The notes: a model not told the origin generated them from the sequence alone. DNA of 64,000 bases from Fremontodendron californicum (GCA_030761205.1 JAULJL010000024.1:19349126-19413125); one strand, 5' to 3'; numbered from the stretch's first letter, positions 8,446 through 20,753 are shown. Numbers and translations are program-made.

Positions 8446-10475
8446 CACCCCCACACTTAGATTGTTGCTAGTCCCTAGCAACGACTCAATAAAAATAAAA
8501 TAAGAAAATCTAATCTAATCCATTTTCGTAGGAAATCACGGTGGCACTTAGCATGTGACACAAGCCTTTAAACCCCTAGGTGTCCCTAGTGGACGAGTTT
8601 AGTCTCGTGAGGGTTTACTAGGACGATACCCACAAACATTGAAGACATAAGAAAAACTAAAAATAATAATTATAACTAATCCTTCCAATATAAATTAGAG
8701 ATAATCATTGGACAAGTCTTAAAAACTAATCAATAGCTTAAAGAAATCCACAAAAAATCTTGCTTGAATGTAAATTGTTTGAGTTAAGCCAATATTAACA
8801 TAACATATTTCAATCAAAATAGTGCATATTCAAACTTAATCTCAACTTCTCACATGGGATACTCTCTTGATTTTCACTTTTTAAAGTAGTGGTAAAGTGT
8901 TTACACTCAATCAATCTCATGAAAACACTTCTACCATATGCTTGCTTGTCCACCTATTATCCACTATTTAGATCATACAACTTCATAAATCAAGAGGTCT
9001 TTATTCAAGGTTGTAATGGGGCCAAGGGGTTTGTAATGTGGTTGAAGAACAAAAGGATAAAGATATCACAAAGGTTCCAAAGAGTTCATAAAGTTTAGAG
9101 ACATAAAAAGATCATACAAAGAAACTTCTCAAAACTCTTTACAAGTACATAGTCACCTAGGCCGGATATTCATGTTGGGCCTTTTCTTCATTCTAAACAA
9201 CTTTGTAACATCTTTTTCTTTTTCCACAAATTCAAGAGATGATTCATATTTTTTTTTTACATAGGAATATATTTGCCAGTATTCCATTTCTTTTTCTCTT
9301 GACTTTTCTTTTCTTTTCCCCCCACACTTATTTCTTGTTTCTAACCCAAATTTTTAACTAAAAATATCCCTTGTTTTTTTTGCAATATGTCTCAAAATAT
9401 ATAATCCATCTTTAGAACAAGGGTAAGGATATAAGTATATTTAGGCTAGGTGTAAGTTGTGGTTACCAATAAAACAGCATATTTAATGTAGGCTCAAATT
9501 GGCTCACTAGTGGGGATGTTCTCTTAGAACATTAATAATGGATGGCTGTTTGGCTCTGGTTATAATCCTAATGCCTCTATCATATTCATGTTGTCACATG
9601 TATCAATATAGTCTCAAACGGTTTAAAGCAAGTTCTAGAGAATCATGTAATCATAAGAGCACTCAAGAAAGAAATTAGATTGATTTGTATAATGCATCAA
9701 TCATTATAGGCTCAAAAACTCACAAGGATGATTATACAAGTCAGATTAAGTCTAAACATGCTTCTTTCTCAATCAACATATCATATTAACATTGGCTCAT
9801 AAAAATTAGTATCAAGCTTAATTCTTATGAAAATCTTCTCACTAATAACCAGTTTAGACCTATGCAATTCATATCTCATCATTGTATTAAAAAGGAACTA
9901 AAACACACTAAAATAATAATAATAATAAAGACTCATAAAAAAAAATAGTAGACAAAAATAAAAGAAATCCTAAATCATTCCCCCCACACTTAATTCTTAC
10001 ATTGTCCTCAATGTAAGTCTATTAACCCAACTGAAAGAATCATGTGTAAGAGAAAAGAACTAATAACATAAGAATAGGAACAACTAAGACTCAAAACAAA
10101 ACAAACTCATGCAACCTAAATAATCCTAAAATACTAAACAAAAATTAACAAGTAAACATAAAAAGATTAAAATCAAACTGACAAGATATGTCTCAAGTCT
10201 CCCTTACTCAGACCTTGTTCAGAATGAATACTTCTAAATTGCTTAAAACACAACAAACTTTTTTTTTTTTTTTGAAAAGAAGAAATCAAACTGACAAGGT
10301 ATGTCTCAAGTCTCCCTTACTCAGACCTTGTTCAGAATGAATACTTCTAAATTGCTTAAAACACAACAAACTTTTTTTTTTTTTTTTAAGAAGGTAAAAT
10401 TTAGGAGATATTACCTGTAGATGTTGCTAACCACTTATTATAACTGAGACACAACAAAAAAAATGTTAGATAATG
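8446..10475 (-). other. Noncoding 3' region of R1
   Basis: Reading leftward along the element, this region begins after LOG and ends at the PPT beside 8445. It has the two roughly 70-bp direct repeats (about 10170-10240 and 10280-10350), the G-rich polypurine runs, and the hairpin next to the PPT. An antisense 69-codon frame (8889-9098) is open here with several amino-acid changes relative to element A. I see no convincing gene. Confidence 0.7.
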
Positions 10476-11123
10476 TCACAAAGACAAAGTGCAATCCACT
10501 CCTTGCTCGTCCATATCTCTTTTTCTTTTTCCGAGCGTTTGCGAAACAACCGTAGCAGATAAATACTCATAAGCTTGGAGCTTTTTGAGTAAATCTTCAA
10601 TGGTTGTAGCAGAAATTATGGTTCTCCTTGCCTCTGAAAACATGAATCCATTATCCACAGCATTATCTAAATATGAAAGCAAATTACTAAAATAACCATT
10701 AATATTAAGCAAACCAATGGGTTTCTTATTTGTGACCAAAGATGACCAAGAAGCCACGCAAGCTATTTCTTCCAATGTACCCAGACCTCCTGGTAAAGCA
10801 ATGAATGCATCGGCAGAATGGTACATGATTGTCATCCGTTCAGGGATACTCCAGACTTGTATTTCCTTACCCAAGGTAGGTCCACAAAAATCTGTGAATA
10901 GTTTTGGCACGATTCCTAGAACTGGACTTCCTCCGGCGTGTGCTGCTGTAGCGACTGCTCCCATTAAACCCGTACTACCGCCTCCATAAATCAACTGGAT
11001 CTTTTGTTGGGCAAGTATTACTCCAACTCTTATGGCTTCATCAGCGAATATGTTATTTTTCCCTGGATAAGCACCTCCAAAAACACAAAATTTTTTTATG
11101 CGTTGGGACGAAGTACTTTCCAT
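10476..11123 (-). CDS. LOG-like cytokinin riboside 5'-monophosphate phosphoribohydrolase (R1 copy)
   Basis: The 215-residue product has the YGGGSTGLMG, PER(96) and PGGLGTLEE motifs intact. The ATG at 11123 is used because it starts all copies; an in-frame ATG further up (11165) lies upstream of the splice-acceptor-like CAG and would be lost in a spliced message. Compared with the element A copy it has F12, Q43, D78, L84, I93, M97, W126, S150, Q183, Y187 and R202. None removes the catalytic Arg or Glu, and W126 restores the residue usual in LOG enzymes. Confidence 0.85.
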   Translation of the reverse strand: MESTSSQRIKKFCVFGGAYPGKNNIFADEAIRVGVILAQQKIQLIYGGGSTGLMGAVATAAHAGGSPVLGIVPKLFTDFCGPTLGKEIQVWSIPERMTIMYHSADAFIALPGGLGTLEEIACVASWSSLVTNKKPIGLLNINGYFSNLLSYLDNAVDNGFMFSEARRTIISATTIEDLLKKLQAYEYLSATVVSQTLGKRKRDMDEQGVDCTLSL

Positions 11124-11620
11124 TTTTTTTTCTTTTTTTCGATGCCTGAAAGAGAATGAGTACATGGTGTAATATATAGAGGACTGAGTAGTGAATCAGA
11201 CAAGAGTAATAATGTCGCCGAAAGTGTATCTGACCTGTCAGAAGAAAATGTTAACCTAACAAAATATTTTTGCGTGATTTCAGGAAGAAAATCAAAAAGA
11301 GAAGAAAAATCAACCGTAAAAGTCGAGACTAATAATGTCGCCGAAAGTGTATTTGACCTGTCAGAAGAAAATGTTAACCTAACAAAAGATTTTTGCGTGA
11401 TTTCAGGAAGAAAATCAAAAAGAGAAGAAAAATCAACCGTAAAAGACAAAAAAAAAAAAAAAAAAAAAAGAGAATACTTACACAAATCGAACAACACGTA
11501 AATTAAACCAAAATGAAGTTATTGCAAATCAAACCAAAAGCTGAGAAGTCATTTATTGTAGTTGTGATTGTGGCTCACATCTTCCTCTGGTTTTACGTCC
11601 AGAAACGGCTTAAACGCCTT
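11124..11620 (-). promoter_or_regulatory. LOG leader of R1 with a 123-bp tandem duplication
   Basis: The spacer between the 178-residue gene and LOG holds the acceptor-like CTTTCAG and the TATA-like box near 11168-11177. A duplication of 123 bp begins at AATAATGTCG (11208 and 11331). Only this copy has the duplication. A T-run (A-run on the + strand) at about 11447-11469 ends the second unit. Confidence 0.6.
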
Positions 11621-12157
11621 CTATGAGTCGAGGATATGCTTCCCATCCAGTTTTCTTACAAGCTGGCAAACAGGGTCTTTTAACATCAGATTCCCAAGAT
11701 GTTGCCATTCCCTTTGGAATTGCGGCCATAAATCAAGAATTTCTCTTTGTACGTCTCCACTAGGATGCGTCTCAAGAGAAAGTTGGATATTACCCAAATT
11801 CTCCTTACTCAGTCCATCCTTAATGAATTCAATTTTATCATCTCGATTAGAGGACGGAATCCCAATAGAACGACATTTACCGTTACACGTCCATCGTGCA
11901 CATTTGTGGCAATTTGAACTCATGCGCTTTGCTCGTCGCTTCTTTGCAAAAGTGCTTCTACCTGTACCTGGTAAATGCAAAACAGGAAGATATTCATCTT
12001 CACGTACCTTGGCTTCAATTATCCAACGTATGTCTTCATGAATCCCTTTGTGCATAAGCATTCTTAATCTTTCAAATCGAACTTGGTAAAGCTTCAGTAA
12101 AATATTTCGAGGAAAAGGAGGAAATCGTTTCTGCAATCTTGTGAGAATATCATCCAT
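11621..12157 (-). CDS. 178-residue basic Cys-motif protein, nucleic-acid-binding-like (R1 copy)
   Basis: The function is not established. The N-terminal part (1-60) is rich in Leu, Arg and aromatic residues. A basic run KKRRAKR (72-78) is followed directly by C83-x2-C86-x4-C91-x3-C95, a likely zinc site. The C-terminal 70 residues contain LDLWPQFQREWQHL. A Gly-Arg-Ser-x-(Phe/Tyr)-Ala stretch before a basic run, then CxxC, then a Phe-Ile-x-x-Gly segment resembles the cysteine-rich nucleic-acid-binding proteins of carlaviruses (Viral_NABP family), some of which suppress RNA silencing. The cysteine spacing is tighter than in those proteins, so the link is an inference. The start lies next to an acceptor-like pyrimidine-CAG. 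Confidence 0.6.
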   Translation of the reverse strand: MDDILTRLQKRFPPFPRNILLKLYQVRFERLRMLMHKGIHEDIRWIIEAKVREDEYLPVLHLPGTGRSTFAKKRRAKRMSSNCHKCARWTCNGKCRSIGIPSSNRDDKIEFIKDGLSKENLGNIQLSLETHPSGDVQREILDLWPQFQREWQHLGNLMLKDPVCQLVRKLDGKHILDS

Positions 12158-12674
12158 CCTGAAAAAAAATAAAAAAAAATGAAAGAGAAATTTATATACA
12201 ATATCAGTTTTGTGGGTAGCTGATGGAACCGACTTAAATAATCACGGAGTACCGTTATCCGCCATTTAACCGGGGTTAAAAAAATTATATTTACATCTAG
12301 TTATTTTCAAAACAAGGATCAGAAAGAAAAACAACATAAAAAGACTCAAAAACAAAACACTCTAAATAAAATCCTAAATTCTTCCCCCCACACATAATTC
12401 TTACATTGTCATTAATGTAATGCTATTATCCCCCAATGCAAGAATTATATGTAAGAGAAAAGAATTATTAAACAAAAGAAACTTATGCAGCCTAAATGAA
12501 CTTAAAAACAATAAACACAATTAACAAAGAAACATAAGAAATAAAAATAAAAACAATAAAAATAATAAAAGAAAAAGGAAAAGAAAGAGAAAGCAAATCT
12601 GAATATGGAAGGTTGGCAATTTCATCTTTAATTGGGCTGCCTTCCCAATTAACACTTGAGTTAGTATTTTGAAT
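12158..12674 (-). other. Spacer between gag-like ORF and 178-residue gene in R1
   Basis: The spacer holds a TATATAAAT box about 50 bp upstream of the 178-residue gene and a pyrimidine tract. Bases 12301-12335 match the last dozen codons of the family-2 (element G) polyprotein. A CATTGTC...GACAATG-type motif with a polypurine run lies near 12384-12420. No other gene is visible. Confidence 0.65.
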
Positions 12675-13613
12675 CTAACCAACACCCCTTCTTGGCTTTT
12701 TAGGCTTGTCAGGCTCATACATGAAATTTCCCAAATTTATGCGTTTGAGAGGAAGCTTTCTTTGCACAACAGTGGATGCATTCTCCATTACAAGTATTAT
12801 TCCATCATCCTTTGTGGTGCATATCTCATCGAGGAATGGTGCATCTTTTGGTACATGTTGAATGACATCCAGAAACAAACTGTTTAAGGTTTCCAGTGTG
12901 TCTTGTTCATGTTCATCCTCCTTGAACTTTGCGAATCTACTAGGAAAACGTGGAGAAGAAACATTAGTAAAAATTGGAATCTCAAACGTTACCTCAGGTG
13001 CCGAAATACTCTTATTTGGATCATTGGCTTCATTATCCTCAAGAATAGAATTCATCTCTAATTTTGTCTCATCCTCATCTTGTTCATCATTTCTCAAGGT
13101 CACAATAGTAGCATTCTCCTTTGGGTTAATCATCGTTTGGGCTGGGAGTTCTTCAGATCTTTGTGCTACCCATCCCACCATACTACTAGTCAATTGGATC
13201 ATTTGTTTTTCCAAACTCTGGATGCTTGCCCTTGTTTCTTGTTGAAATTGCAAAGTATCAGTAACAAGAGAATAGACAAGATCTTCTAAAGAAGTACCTG
13301 AGTTTTGAGTCATATGTGGTGGTTGAAAAAGATCTGGTTCTTGGGACCATGATTGATTGAAGCTAGATGGATGAGTGTAATTGGCATAAGGATCTACTTC
13401 TTGGTAATTTTTCGAGTAGCCATAATTAGTATGATCCCACCATCCCTCATGGTAAGTGTTTGAGTAATGATCATACTGTTGGTCTTGGAACACTTGATGG
13501 CCTTGACATCCTCCCATGGCAAATTGTTGAACTGGGAATGTGAGATTGGCTTGTTGATTCTCCATGTTCATGTATGCCACCAACTCTTCAAGTGTTAGAT
13601 TGCTCAATTCCAT
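12675..13613 (-). CDS. Partial Gag-like protein (linker region), R1 copy
   Basis: This 312-residue homologue of the product at 5455-6393 starts at the same ATG, MELSNLTLEEL. It lacks capsid, zinc knuckle and protease. Compared with element B it has a more acidic middle (EQDEDETKLEMNSILEDNE) and KKPRRGVG at the C-terminus. It is the first ORF after the PBS, so it would be translated from the genomic RNA. Confidence 0.7.
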   Translation of the reverse strand: MELSNLTLEELVAYMNMENQQANLTFPVQQFAMGGCQGHQVFQDQQYDHYSNTYHEGWWDHTNYGYSKNYQEVDPYANYTHPSSFNQSWSQEPDLFQPPHMTQNSGTSLEDLVYSLVTDTLQFQQETRASIQSLEKQMIQLTSSMVGWVAQRSEELPAQTMINPKENATIVTLRNDEQDEDETKLEMNSILEDNEANDPNKSISAPEVTFEIPIFTNVSSPRFPSRFAKFKEDEHEQDTLETLNSLFLDVIQHVPKDAPFLDEICTTKDDGIILVMENASTVVQRKLPLKRINLGNFMYEPDKPKKPRRGVG

Positions 13614-13753
13614 CGTTTTTTATTTTATTTTTTCTTTTTTTATTTTTTTTTCTTCAAAATTTGATAAGAAAAATCCGTATGTACAAGAAAATAAAACTCA
13701 TTAGAACTGAAAATAAGAATAAACCAAGTAACAAATAAACTAAAGAAAACAAT

Positions 13754-13768
13754 CCCCGGCAACGGCGC
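13754..13768 (-). promoter_or_regulatory. Primer-binding site of R1, split by insertion of F1
   Basis: Fifteen of the 17 bases of the tRNA-Asp-complementary site are here; the last two (CA on the + strand) are at 54841-54842 beyond F1. The duplicated target ggcgc (13764-13768, 54836-54840) is part of the PBS itself. The insertion would prevent R1 from priming reverse transcription. Confidence 0.9.
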
Positions 13769-15745
13769 TGATAACTCGTATAATTATATAGTTTTTAGTT
13801 ATGTTTTATTATTGTTTTGTGTCAAATACGAGTTATTATTGTTTAGTCTAATTGTGTTTATGATCTTTTATATTTTTATGTAATTTGGTGTTTTTCACAA
13901 GTTTCTTTGAGTGATTTCAGATTACTAGAATTAAGGGCAAATCCAGTTCAGTTCCAGTTCCGACACCTTTTGCCATATCAGCTATATCTGGAGTTTCACT
14001 GAAGCAATAAGGCTGAAATGTATATCCGTGCAAAGCTAAGAGGCATATCTATCTTTTTCATGTTTTACACTTCTTGAAACGGAGTCGTTTTCCCTAGCGA
14101 AATCGACCATCAAGTTGGCTGATGTGCAATGACGTCTGTGCTGACCTGTTTTCGTATTTTGCCCATATCTGCTTATCCACATCAGCAAATGAGCTGATTC
14201 TAATGGCTATGGATCCATAACTGATACGGGAACATTTGTCTAGAATACCATATGATCAGATCAGGCCTCTAATATTGACGAAATCGACCATCAAGTTGGC
14301 TGATGTGCAATGACGTCTGTGCTGACCTGTTTTCGTATTTTGCCCATATCTGCTTATCCACATCAGAAAATGAGCTGATTCCAACGGCTATGGATCCTTA
14401 ACTGATAGGGGAACCTTTTTCTAGAAGACCATGTGATCAGATAAGGCCTGCAAAATTGACAAAATCGACCATCAAGTTGGCTGATCAAAATCGTCATGTA
14501 TGACGAAAATTGTTAGAAAATGCACCCACCTATTATACCTACCTTTTGAAATTTGTAAAGCTTGTCTCTTGTCATTTAGCCCTCCAAAATGTGTATAAAT
14601 AGAGGGCCTTGGATGATTGTAAGGAATCATATTGTACATAGGTAGGATATTAGCCATTTTAATAAAATTCTCCAAGTTTTCTTCTTCTTTCTTTTCTCTA
14701 GTTTTCTTTCTTTTCTCTAGTTTTCTTTTTCTTTAGAGAGAGCAAGAGGTTGGATAATTAATATTCTTCCTCTTCTTCTTTCTTTCTTTTATTTTCTTCT
14801 TAGGTTTTCTTTAATTTTATGTTTATGTTTATAATGCCTATGCTAGGCTAAACTTCTTTTTGGTTAAGGGTGATTTCAAAGCCCTAGACATGTTTTGTGG
14901 TTGATTTTCAGATTCTATCTATCATTAATTTTCTATCAAAGTTGCTTATGTTCTTCTACAAGAATTGTTCATGATGTTGTCTTGATTTATTTAGGTGTAC
15001 AACTAGATAGATCTTGATAAGTATCTATTGCTAGTCTAGGAGTCTTGATCCGTGTAATTGTCTTGATTTCCTATTCATAAGTGGCAATTTGTGATTAATG
15101 ATTATGGTCAAGTTTTCAATAATTGCAAAGTGGAACATAACCTAAGTTGAACAATCCGAGCTTATGTGTTTGTTGCTTAGATCAACCTATCTTTCTCATC
15201 ATAAAGCTGCCATTAAATTGAATTTAGAGAGCTTATTCTAGGTTGTTTAATGGTTAGAGATTAAATAGAGAGCTTGTTCTATTTAACGACAAACTAAGGA
15301 AAGATTGGGATAACAGAGCTTGTTGTTATCTACGGTTGTTAACTTTGATAGTTGGTTGATATTGATAGATCTGAAATTGATTCTTAATGATGTCTAGTGG
15401 TGGAGAATGAAACCTTAACCATATTTTTCATATTTGATTCTTCTTACTTACTTGTTTTCTTACCTTTCTAGTTTGCTTATTTTTAAAAGTATATTTATTT
15501 TTATTGGCTGGTTATACCGCCTAATTTGTATATTAACTTTGTTTTATTTATATTGGCTGGTTATACCGCCTAATTTAGTATATATATATTTTATTGGCTG
15601 GTTATACCGCCTTGCATCTTATTTACTTTAGTTTAAATCTGGCTTCAAGAACCCCTTTTCTTTTATTGTTCTTGAATTTAAGTTTTAAACTATTAACTTA
15701 TAAACTAAAACCCAATCCCTGAGGACTCGACCCTTGCTAACTACT
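13769..15745 (+). repeat. 5' LTR of F1, first part
   Basis: This part runs from TGATAACTCG to the target ctact (15741-15745) duplicated by R2. It contains two 181-bp U3 units (starting about 14099 and 14279), a TATAAATA box near 14594, and three R/U5 repeats (about 15500-15611). The last 60 or so bases of the LTR are at 22847-22907. Confidence 0.92.
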
Positions 15746-17793
15746 TGATGCACCCAAAAGAGTGTATCTTATTTAACCTTGCACTAAAAAGATAAATTGT
15801 AAGTATAGTAGTTAGCAAGGGTCGAGTCCTCAGGGATTGGGTTTTAGTTTATAAGTTAATAGTTTAAAACTTAAATTCAAGAACAATAAAAGAAAAGGGG
15901 TTTTTGAAGCCAGATTTAAACTAAAGTAAATAATAAGAAGAAGATGCAAGGCGGTATAACCAGCCAATAAAAATATATATACTAAATTAGGCGGTATAAC
16001 CAGCCAATAAAAATATATATACTAAATTAGGCGGTATAACCAGCCAATAAAAGTAAAACAAAGTTAATATACAAATTAGGCGGTATAACCAGCCAATAAA
16101 AATAAATATACTTTTAAAAATAAGCAAACTAGAAAAGTAAGAAAACAAGTAAGTAAGAAGAATCAAATATGAAAAATATGGTTAAGGTTTCATTCTCCAC
16201 CACTAGACATCATTAAGAATCAATTTCAGATCTATCAATATCAACCAACTATCAAAGTTAACAACCGTAGATAACAACAAGCTCTGTTATCCCAATCTTT
16301 CCTTAGTTTGTCGTTAAATAGAACAAGCTCTCTATTTAATCTCTAACCATTAAACAACCTAGAATAAGCTCTCTAAATTCAATTTAATGGCAGCTTTATG
16401 ATGAGAAAGATAGGTTGATCTAAACAACAAACACATAAGCTCGGATTGTTCAACTTAGGTTATGTTCCACTTTGCAATTATTGAAAACTTGACCATAATC
16501 ATTAATCACAAATTGCCACTTATGAATAGGAAATCAAGACAATTACACGGATCAAGACTCCTAAACTAGCAATAGATAATTATCAAGATCTATCTAGTTG
16601 TACACCTAAACAAATCAAGACAACATCATGAACAATTCTTGTAGAAGAACATAAGCAACTTTGATAGAAAATTAATGATAGATAGAATCTGAAAATCAAT
16701 CATAAAACATGTCTAGGGCTTTGAAATCACCCTTAACCAAATAGAAGTTTAGCCTAGCATAGGCATTATAAACATAAACATAAAATTAAAGAAAATCTAA
16801 GAAGAAAATAAAAGAAAGAAAGAAGAAGAGGAAGAATATTAATTATCCAACCTCTTGCTCTCTCTAAAGAAAAAGAAAACTAGAGAAAAGAAAGAAAACT
16901 AGAGAAAAGAAAGAAGAAGAAAACTTAGAGAATTTTATTAAAATGGCTAATATCCTACCTATGTACAATATCATCCCTTACAATCATCCAAGGCCCTCTA
17001 TTTATACACATTTTGGAGGGCTAAATGACAAGAGACAAGCTTTACAAATTTCAAAGGTAGGTATATGACGATTTTGATCAGCCAACTTGATGGTCGCTTT
17101 CGTCAATATTGGAGGCCTGATATGATCACATGGTCTTCTAGACAAAGGTTCCCCTATCAGCTACGGAACCATAGCCGTTGGAATCAGCTCATTTGCTAAT
17201 GTGGTTAAGGAGATATGGGCAAAATACGAAAACATGTCAGCACAGACGTCATTGCACATCAGCCACCTTGATGGTCGATTTCTTCAATATTGGAGGCCTG
17301 ATATGATCACATGGTCTTCTAGACAAAGGTTCCCCTATCAGTTACGGAACCATAGCCGTTGGAATCAGCTCATTTTCTGATGTGGATAAGGAGATATGGG
17401 CAAAATACGTAAACATGTCAGCACAGACGTCATTGCACATCAGCCAACTTGATGGTCGATTTCGCTAGGGAAAACGACTCCGTTTTAAGAAGTGTAAAAC
17501 ATGAAAAAGATAGATATGCCTCTTAGCTTTGCATGGATACAAATTTCAGCCTTATTGCTTCAGTGAAACTCGAGATATAGCTGATATGGCAAAAGGTGTC
17601 GGAACTGAAACTGAACTGGATTTGCCCTTAATTCTAGTAATCTGAAATCACTCAAAGAAACTTGTGAAAAACACCAAATTACATAAAAATATAAAAGATC
17701 ATAAACACAATTAGACTAAACAATAATAACTCGTATTTGACACAAAACAATAATAAAACATAACTAAAAACTATATAATTATACGAGTTATCA
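15746..17793 (-). repeat. 3' LTR of R2
   Basis: This LTR has four R/U5 repeats and two U3 181-bp units. By eye it is almost the same as 20754-22841 apart from one missing 40-bp unit, so the insertion is recent relative to F1. Confidence 0.93.
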
Positions 17794-19672
17794 CACCCCC
17801 ACACTTAGATTGTTGCTAGTCCCTAGCAACGACTCAATAAAAATAAAATAAGAAAATCTAATCTAATCCATTTTCGTAGGAAATCACGGTGGCACTTAGC
17901 ATGTGACACAAGCCTTTAAACCCCTAGGTGTCCCTAGTGGACGAGTTTAGTCTCGTGAGGGTTTACTAGAACGATACCCACAAACATTGAAAAACTAAAA
18001 TATAAATAAACTGCATATACTAAAAATATTTACTCCTAATCCTTTCAATACAAATTAGAGACAATATTTGAACAAGTCTTATAAACTAATCAATAGCTTA
18101 AAGAATTTCACAAAAAATCATGCTTGAATGTAAATTGTTTGAGTTAAGCCAATATTAGCATAACATATCTCAATCAAAATATTGCATGATCAAATTTAAT
18201 CTCAACTTCTCACATGGGATACCCTCATGATTTTCACTCTTTAAAGTAGTGGTGAAGTGTTTACACTCAATCAATCTCATGAAAACAGTTCTACCATATT
18301 CTTGCTTGTCCACCTATTCTCCACTATTTAGATCATACAACTTCATGAATCAAGAGGTCTTTAATCAAGGTTGTAATGGGGCCAAGGGGTTTGTAATGTG
18401 GTTGAAGAACAAAAGGATAAAGATATCACAAAGGTTCCAAAGAGTTCATAAAGTTTAGAGACATAAAAAGATCATACAAAGAAACTTCTCAAAACTCTTT
18501 ACAAGTACATAGTCACCTAGGCCGGATATTCATGTTGGGCCTTTTCTTCATTCTAAACGACTTTGTAACATCTTTTTCTTTTTCCACAAATTCAAGAGAT
18601 GATTCATATTTTTTTTTTTTTTACATAGGAATGTATTTGCCAGTATTCCATTTCTTTTTCTCTTGACTTTTCTTTTCTTTCCCCCCCACACTTATTTCTT
18701 GTTTCTACCCCGAATTTTCAATAGATCTTCCTTGTCTTTGCAACTTGTCTCAAAACATGCTAATTCATCTTTGGAACAAAGGTAAAGATATAAGTATATT
18801 TAGGTTAGGGACAAGTTATGGTTACCAAAGAGATAGCTTATTCAATGTAGGCTCAAATTGGTTCACTAAGGGTGTGTTCTCTTGGAACATCAATAAGGGA
18901 TGGCTGTTTGGCTCTGGTTATAATCCTAATGCCTCTATCATATTCATGTTGTCACATGTATCAATATAGTCTCAAACGGTTTAAAGCAAGTTCTAGAGAA
19001 TCATGTAATCATAAGAGCACTCAAGAAAGAAATTAGATTGATTTTTATAATGCATCAATCATTTTAGGCTCAAAAACTCACAATGATGATTATACAAGTC
19101 AGTTTTAAGTCTAAACATGCTTCTTTCTCAATCAACATATCATATTAACATTGGCTCATAAAAAATGATATCAAGCTCAATTCTCATGAAAATCTTCTCA
19201 CTAGTAACCAGTTTAGACCTATGCAATTCATATCTCATCATTGTATTAAAAAGGAACTAAAACACACTAAAAATAATAATAATAAAGACTCATAAAAAAA
19301 AATAGTAGACAAAAATAAAAGAAATCCTAAATCATTCCCCCCACACTTAATTCTTACATTGTCCTCAATGTAAGTCTATTAACCCAAATGAAAGAATCAT
19401 GTGTAAGAGAAAAGAACTAATAACATAAGAATAGGAACAACTAAGACTCAAAACAAAACAAACTCATGCAACCTAAATAATCCTAAAATACTAAACAAAA
19501 ATTAACAAGTAAACATACAAAATAAAAATAAAAACAATAAAAATAAAAATAATAAAAGAAAAGAAAAAGGAAAAGAAAGAGAAAGAGAAAGCAAATCTGA
19601 ATATGGAAGGTTGGCAATTTCTTCTTTAATTGGGTTACCTTCCCAATTAACACTTGAGTTAATGTTTTGAAC
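17794..19672 (-). other. Noncoding 3' region of R2
   Basis: The region contains the PPT (cacccccacactt on the + strand, 17794-17806), the adjacent hairpin, and antisense frames of 69 codons (18249-18458) and 74 codons (18745-18969) that recur in other copies. The hairpin-plus-polypurine module is near 19337-19375. The LOG module and the roughly 70-bp direct repeats are absent. Confidence 0.65.
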
Positions 19673-20611
19673 CTAACCAACACCCCTTCTTGGCTTTTTA
19701 GGCTTGTCAGGCTCATACATGAAATTTTCCAAATTAATGCGTTTGAGAGGAAGCTTTCTTTGCACAACAGTGGATGCATTCTCCATTACAAGTATTATTC
19801 CATCATCCTTTGTGGTGCATATCTCATCGAGGAATGGAGCATATTTTGATACTTCTTGAATGGCATCCACAAACAAGTTGTTTAAGGTTTCTGGCATGTG
19901 TTGTTCATGTTCTTCCTCCATGAACTTTGCAAATCTACTAGGAAAAGGTGGAGAAGAAACATTAGTAAAAAGTGGAACCTTAAACGTTACCTCAGGTGCC
20001 GAAATACTCTTATTTGGATTTGTGGCTTCATTATCCTCAAGAATAGAATCCATCTCTAATTTTGTCTCATCCTCATCTTGTTCCTCATTCCTCAAGGTCA
20101 CAATCGTAGCATTCTCCTTTGGGTTAATCATCGTTTGGGCTGGGAGTTCTTCAGATCTTTGTGCTACCCATCCCACCATACTACTAGTCAATTGGATCAT
20201 TTGTTTTTCCAAACTCTGGATGCTTGCCCTTGTTTCCTGTTGAAATTGCAAAGTATCAGTAACAAGAGAATAGACAAGATCTTCTAAAGAAGTACCTGAG
20301 TTTTGAGTCATATGTGGTGGTTGAAAAAGATCTGGTTCTTGGGACCATGATTGATTGAAGCTAGATGGATGAGTGTAATTGGCATAAGGATCTACTTCTT
20401 GGTAATTTTTCGAGTAGCCATAATTAGTATGATCCCACCATCCCTCATGGTAAGTGTTTGAGTAATGATCATACTGTTGGTCTTGGAACACTTGATGGCC
20501 TTGACATCCTCCCATGGCCAATTGTTGAACTGGGGAGGTGAGATTGGCTTGTTGATTCTCCATGTTCATGTATGCCACCAACTCTTCAAGTGTTAGATTG
20601 CTCAATTCCAT
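19673..20611 (-). CDS. Partial Gag-like protein (linker region), R2 copy
   Basis: This 312-residue protein, MELSNL to RRGVG, is the only ORF of R2. It is intermediate between the B and R1 versions, with TSPVQQLAMGG early as in B and SQEPDLFQ and EEQDEDETKLE as in R1. The C-terminal part (FMEEEHEQHMPETLNNLFVDAI) is closer to B. No zinc knuckle or active site is present. Preservation in an element with nothing else to encode suggests either very recent spread or a real cis-acting or packaging function. Confidence 0.7.
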   Translation of the reverse strand: MELSNLTLEELVAYMNMENQQANLTSPVQQLAMGGCQGHQVFQDQQYDHYSNTYHEGWWDHTNYGYSKNYQEVDPYANYTHPSSFNQSWSQEPDLFQPPHMTQNSGTSLEDLVYSLVTDTLQFQQETRASIQSLEKQMIQLTSSMVGWVAQRSEELPAQTMINPKENATIVTLRNEEQDEDETKLEMDSILEDNEATNPNKSISAPEVTFKVPLFTNVSSPPFPSRFAKFMEEEHEQHMPETLNNLFVDAIQEVSKYAPFLDEICTTKDDGIILVMENASTVVQRKLPLKRINLENFMYEPDKPKKPRRGVG

Positions 20612-20730
20612 TGTTGTTTTTTTTTTTTTTTTAAATTTGAAAAGAAAAAACTTGTATGTACAAGAAAATAAAACTAATTAGAACTGAAAATAAGAATAAA
20701 CCAAGTAACAAATAAACTAAAGAAAGCAAT

Positions 20731-20747
20731 CCCCGGCAACGGCGCCA
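20731..20747 (-). promoter_or_regulatory. Primer-binding site of R2
   Basis: The minus strand reads TGGCGCCGTTGCCGGGG, fully complementary to the tRNA-Asp 3' end, six bases from the LTR boundary. Confidence 0.9.
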
Positions 20748-20753
20748 AAAATT

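Noticed and set aside
11568..12041. 157-codon frame antisense to the 178-residue gene (similar at 24592-25113 and 44635-45156)
   Set aside because: The sense frame has the shared start and a clear Cys motif; the antisense frames vary in length between copies.
12862..13245. 127-codon Ser-rich frame antisense to the gag-like ORF (also at 5823-6206, 19860-20243, 23419-23802)
   Set aside because: It mirrors the gag-like frame; Ser/Cys richness comes from the complement of acidic codons.
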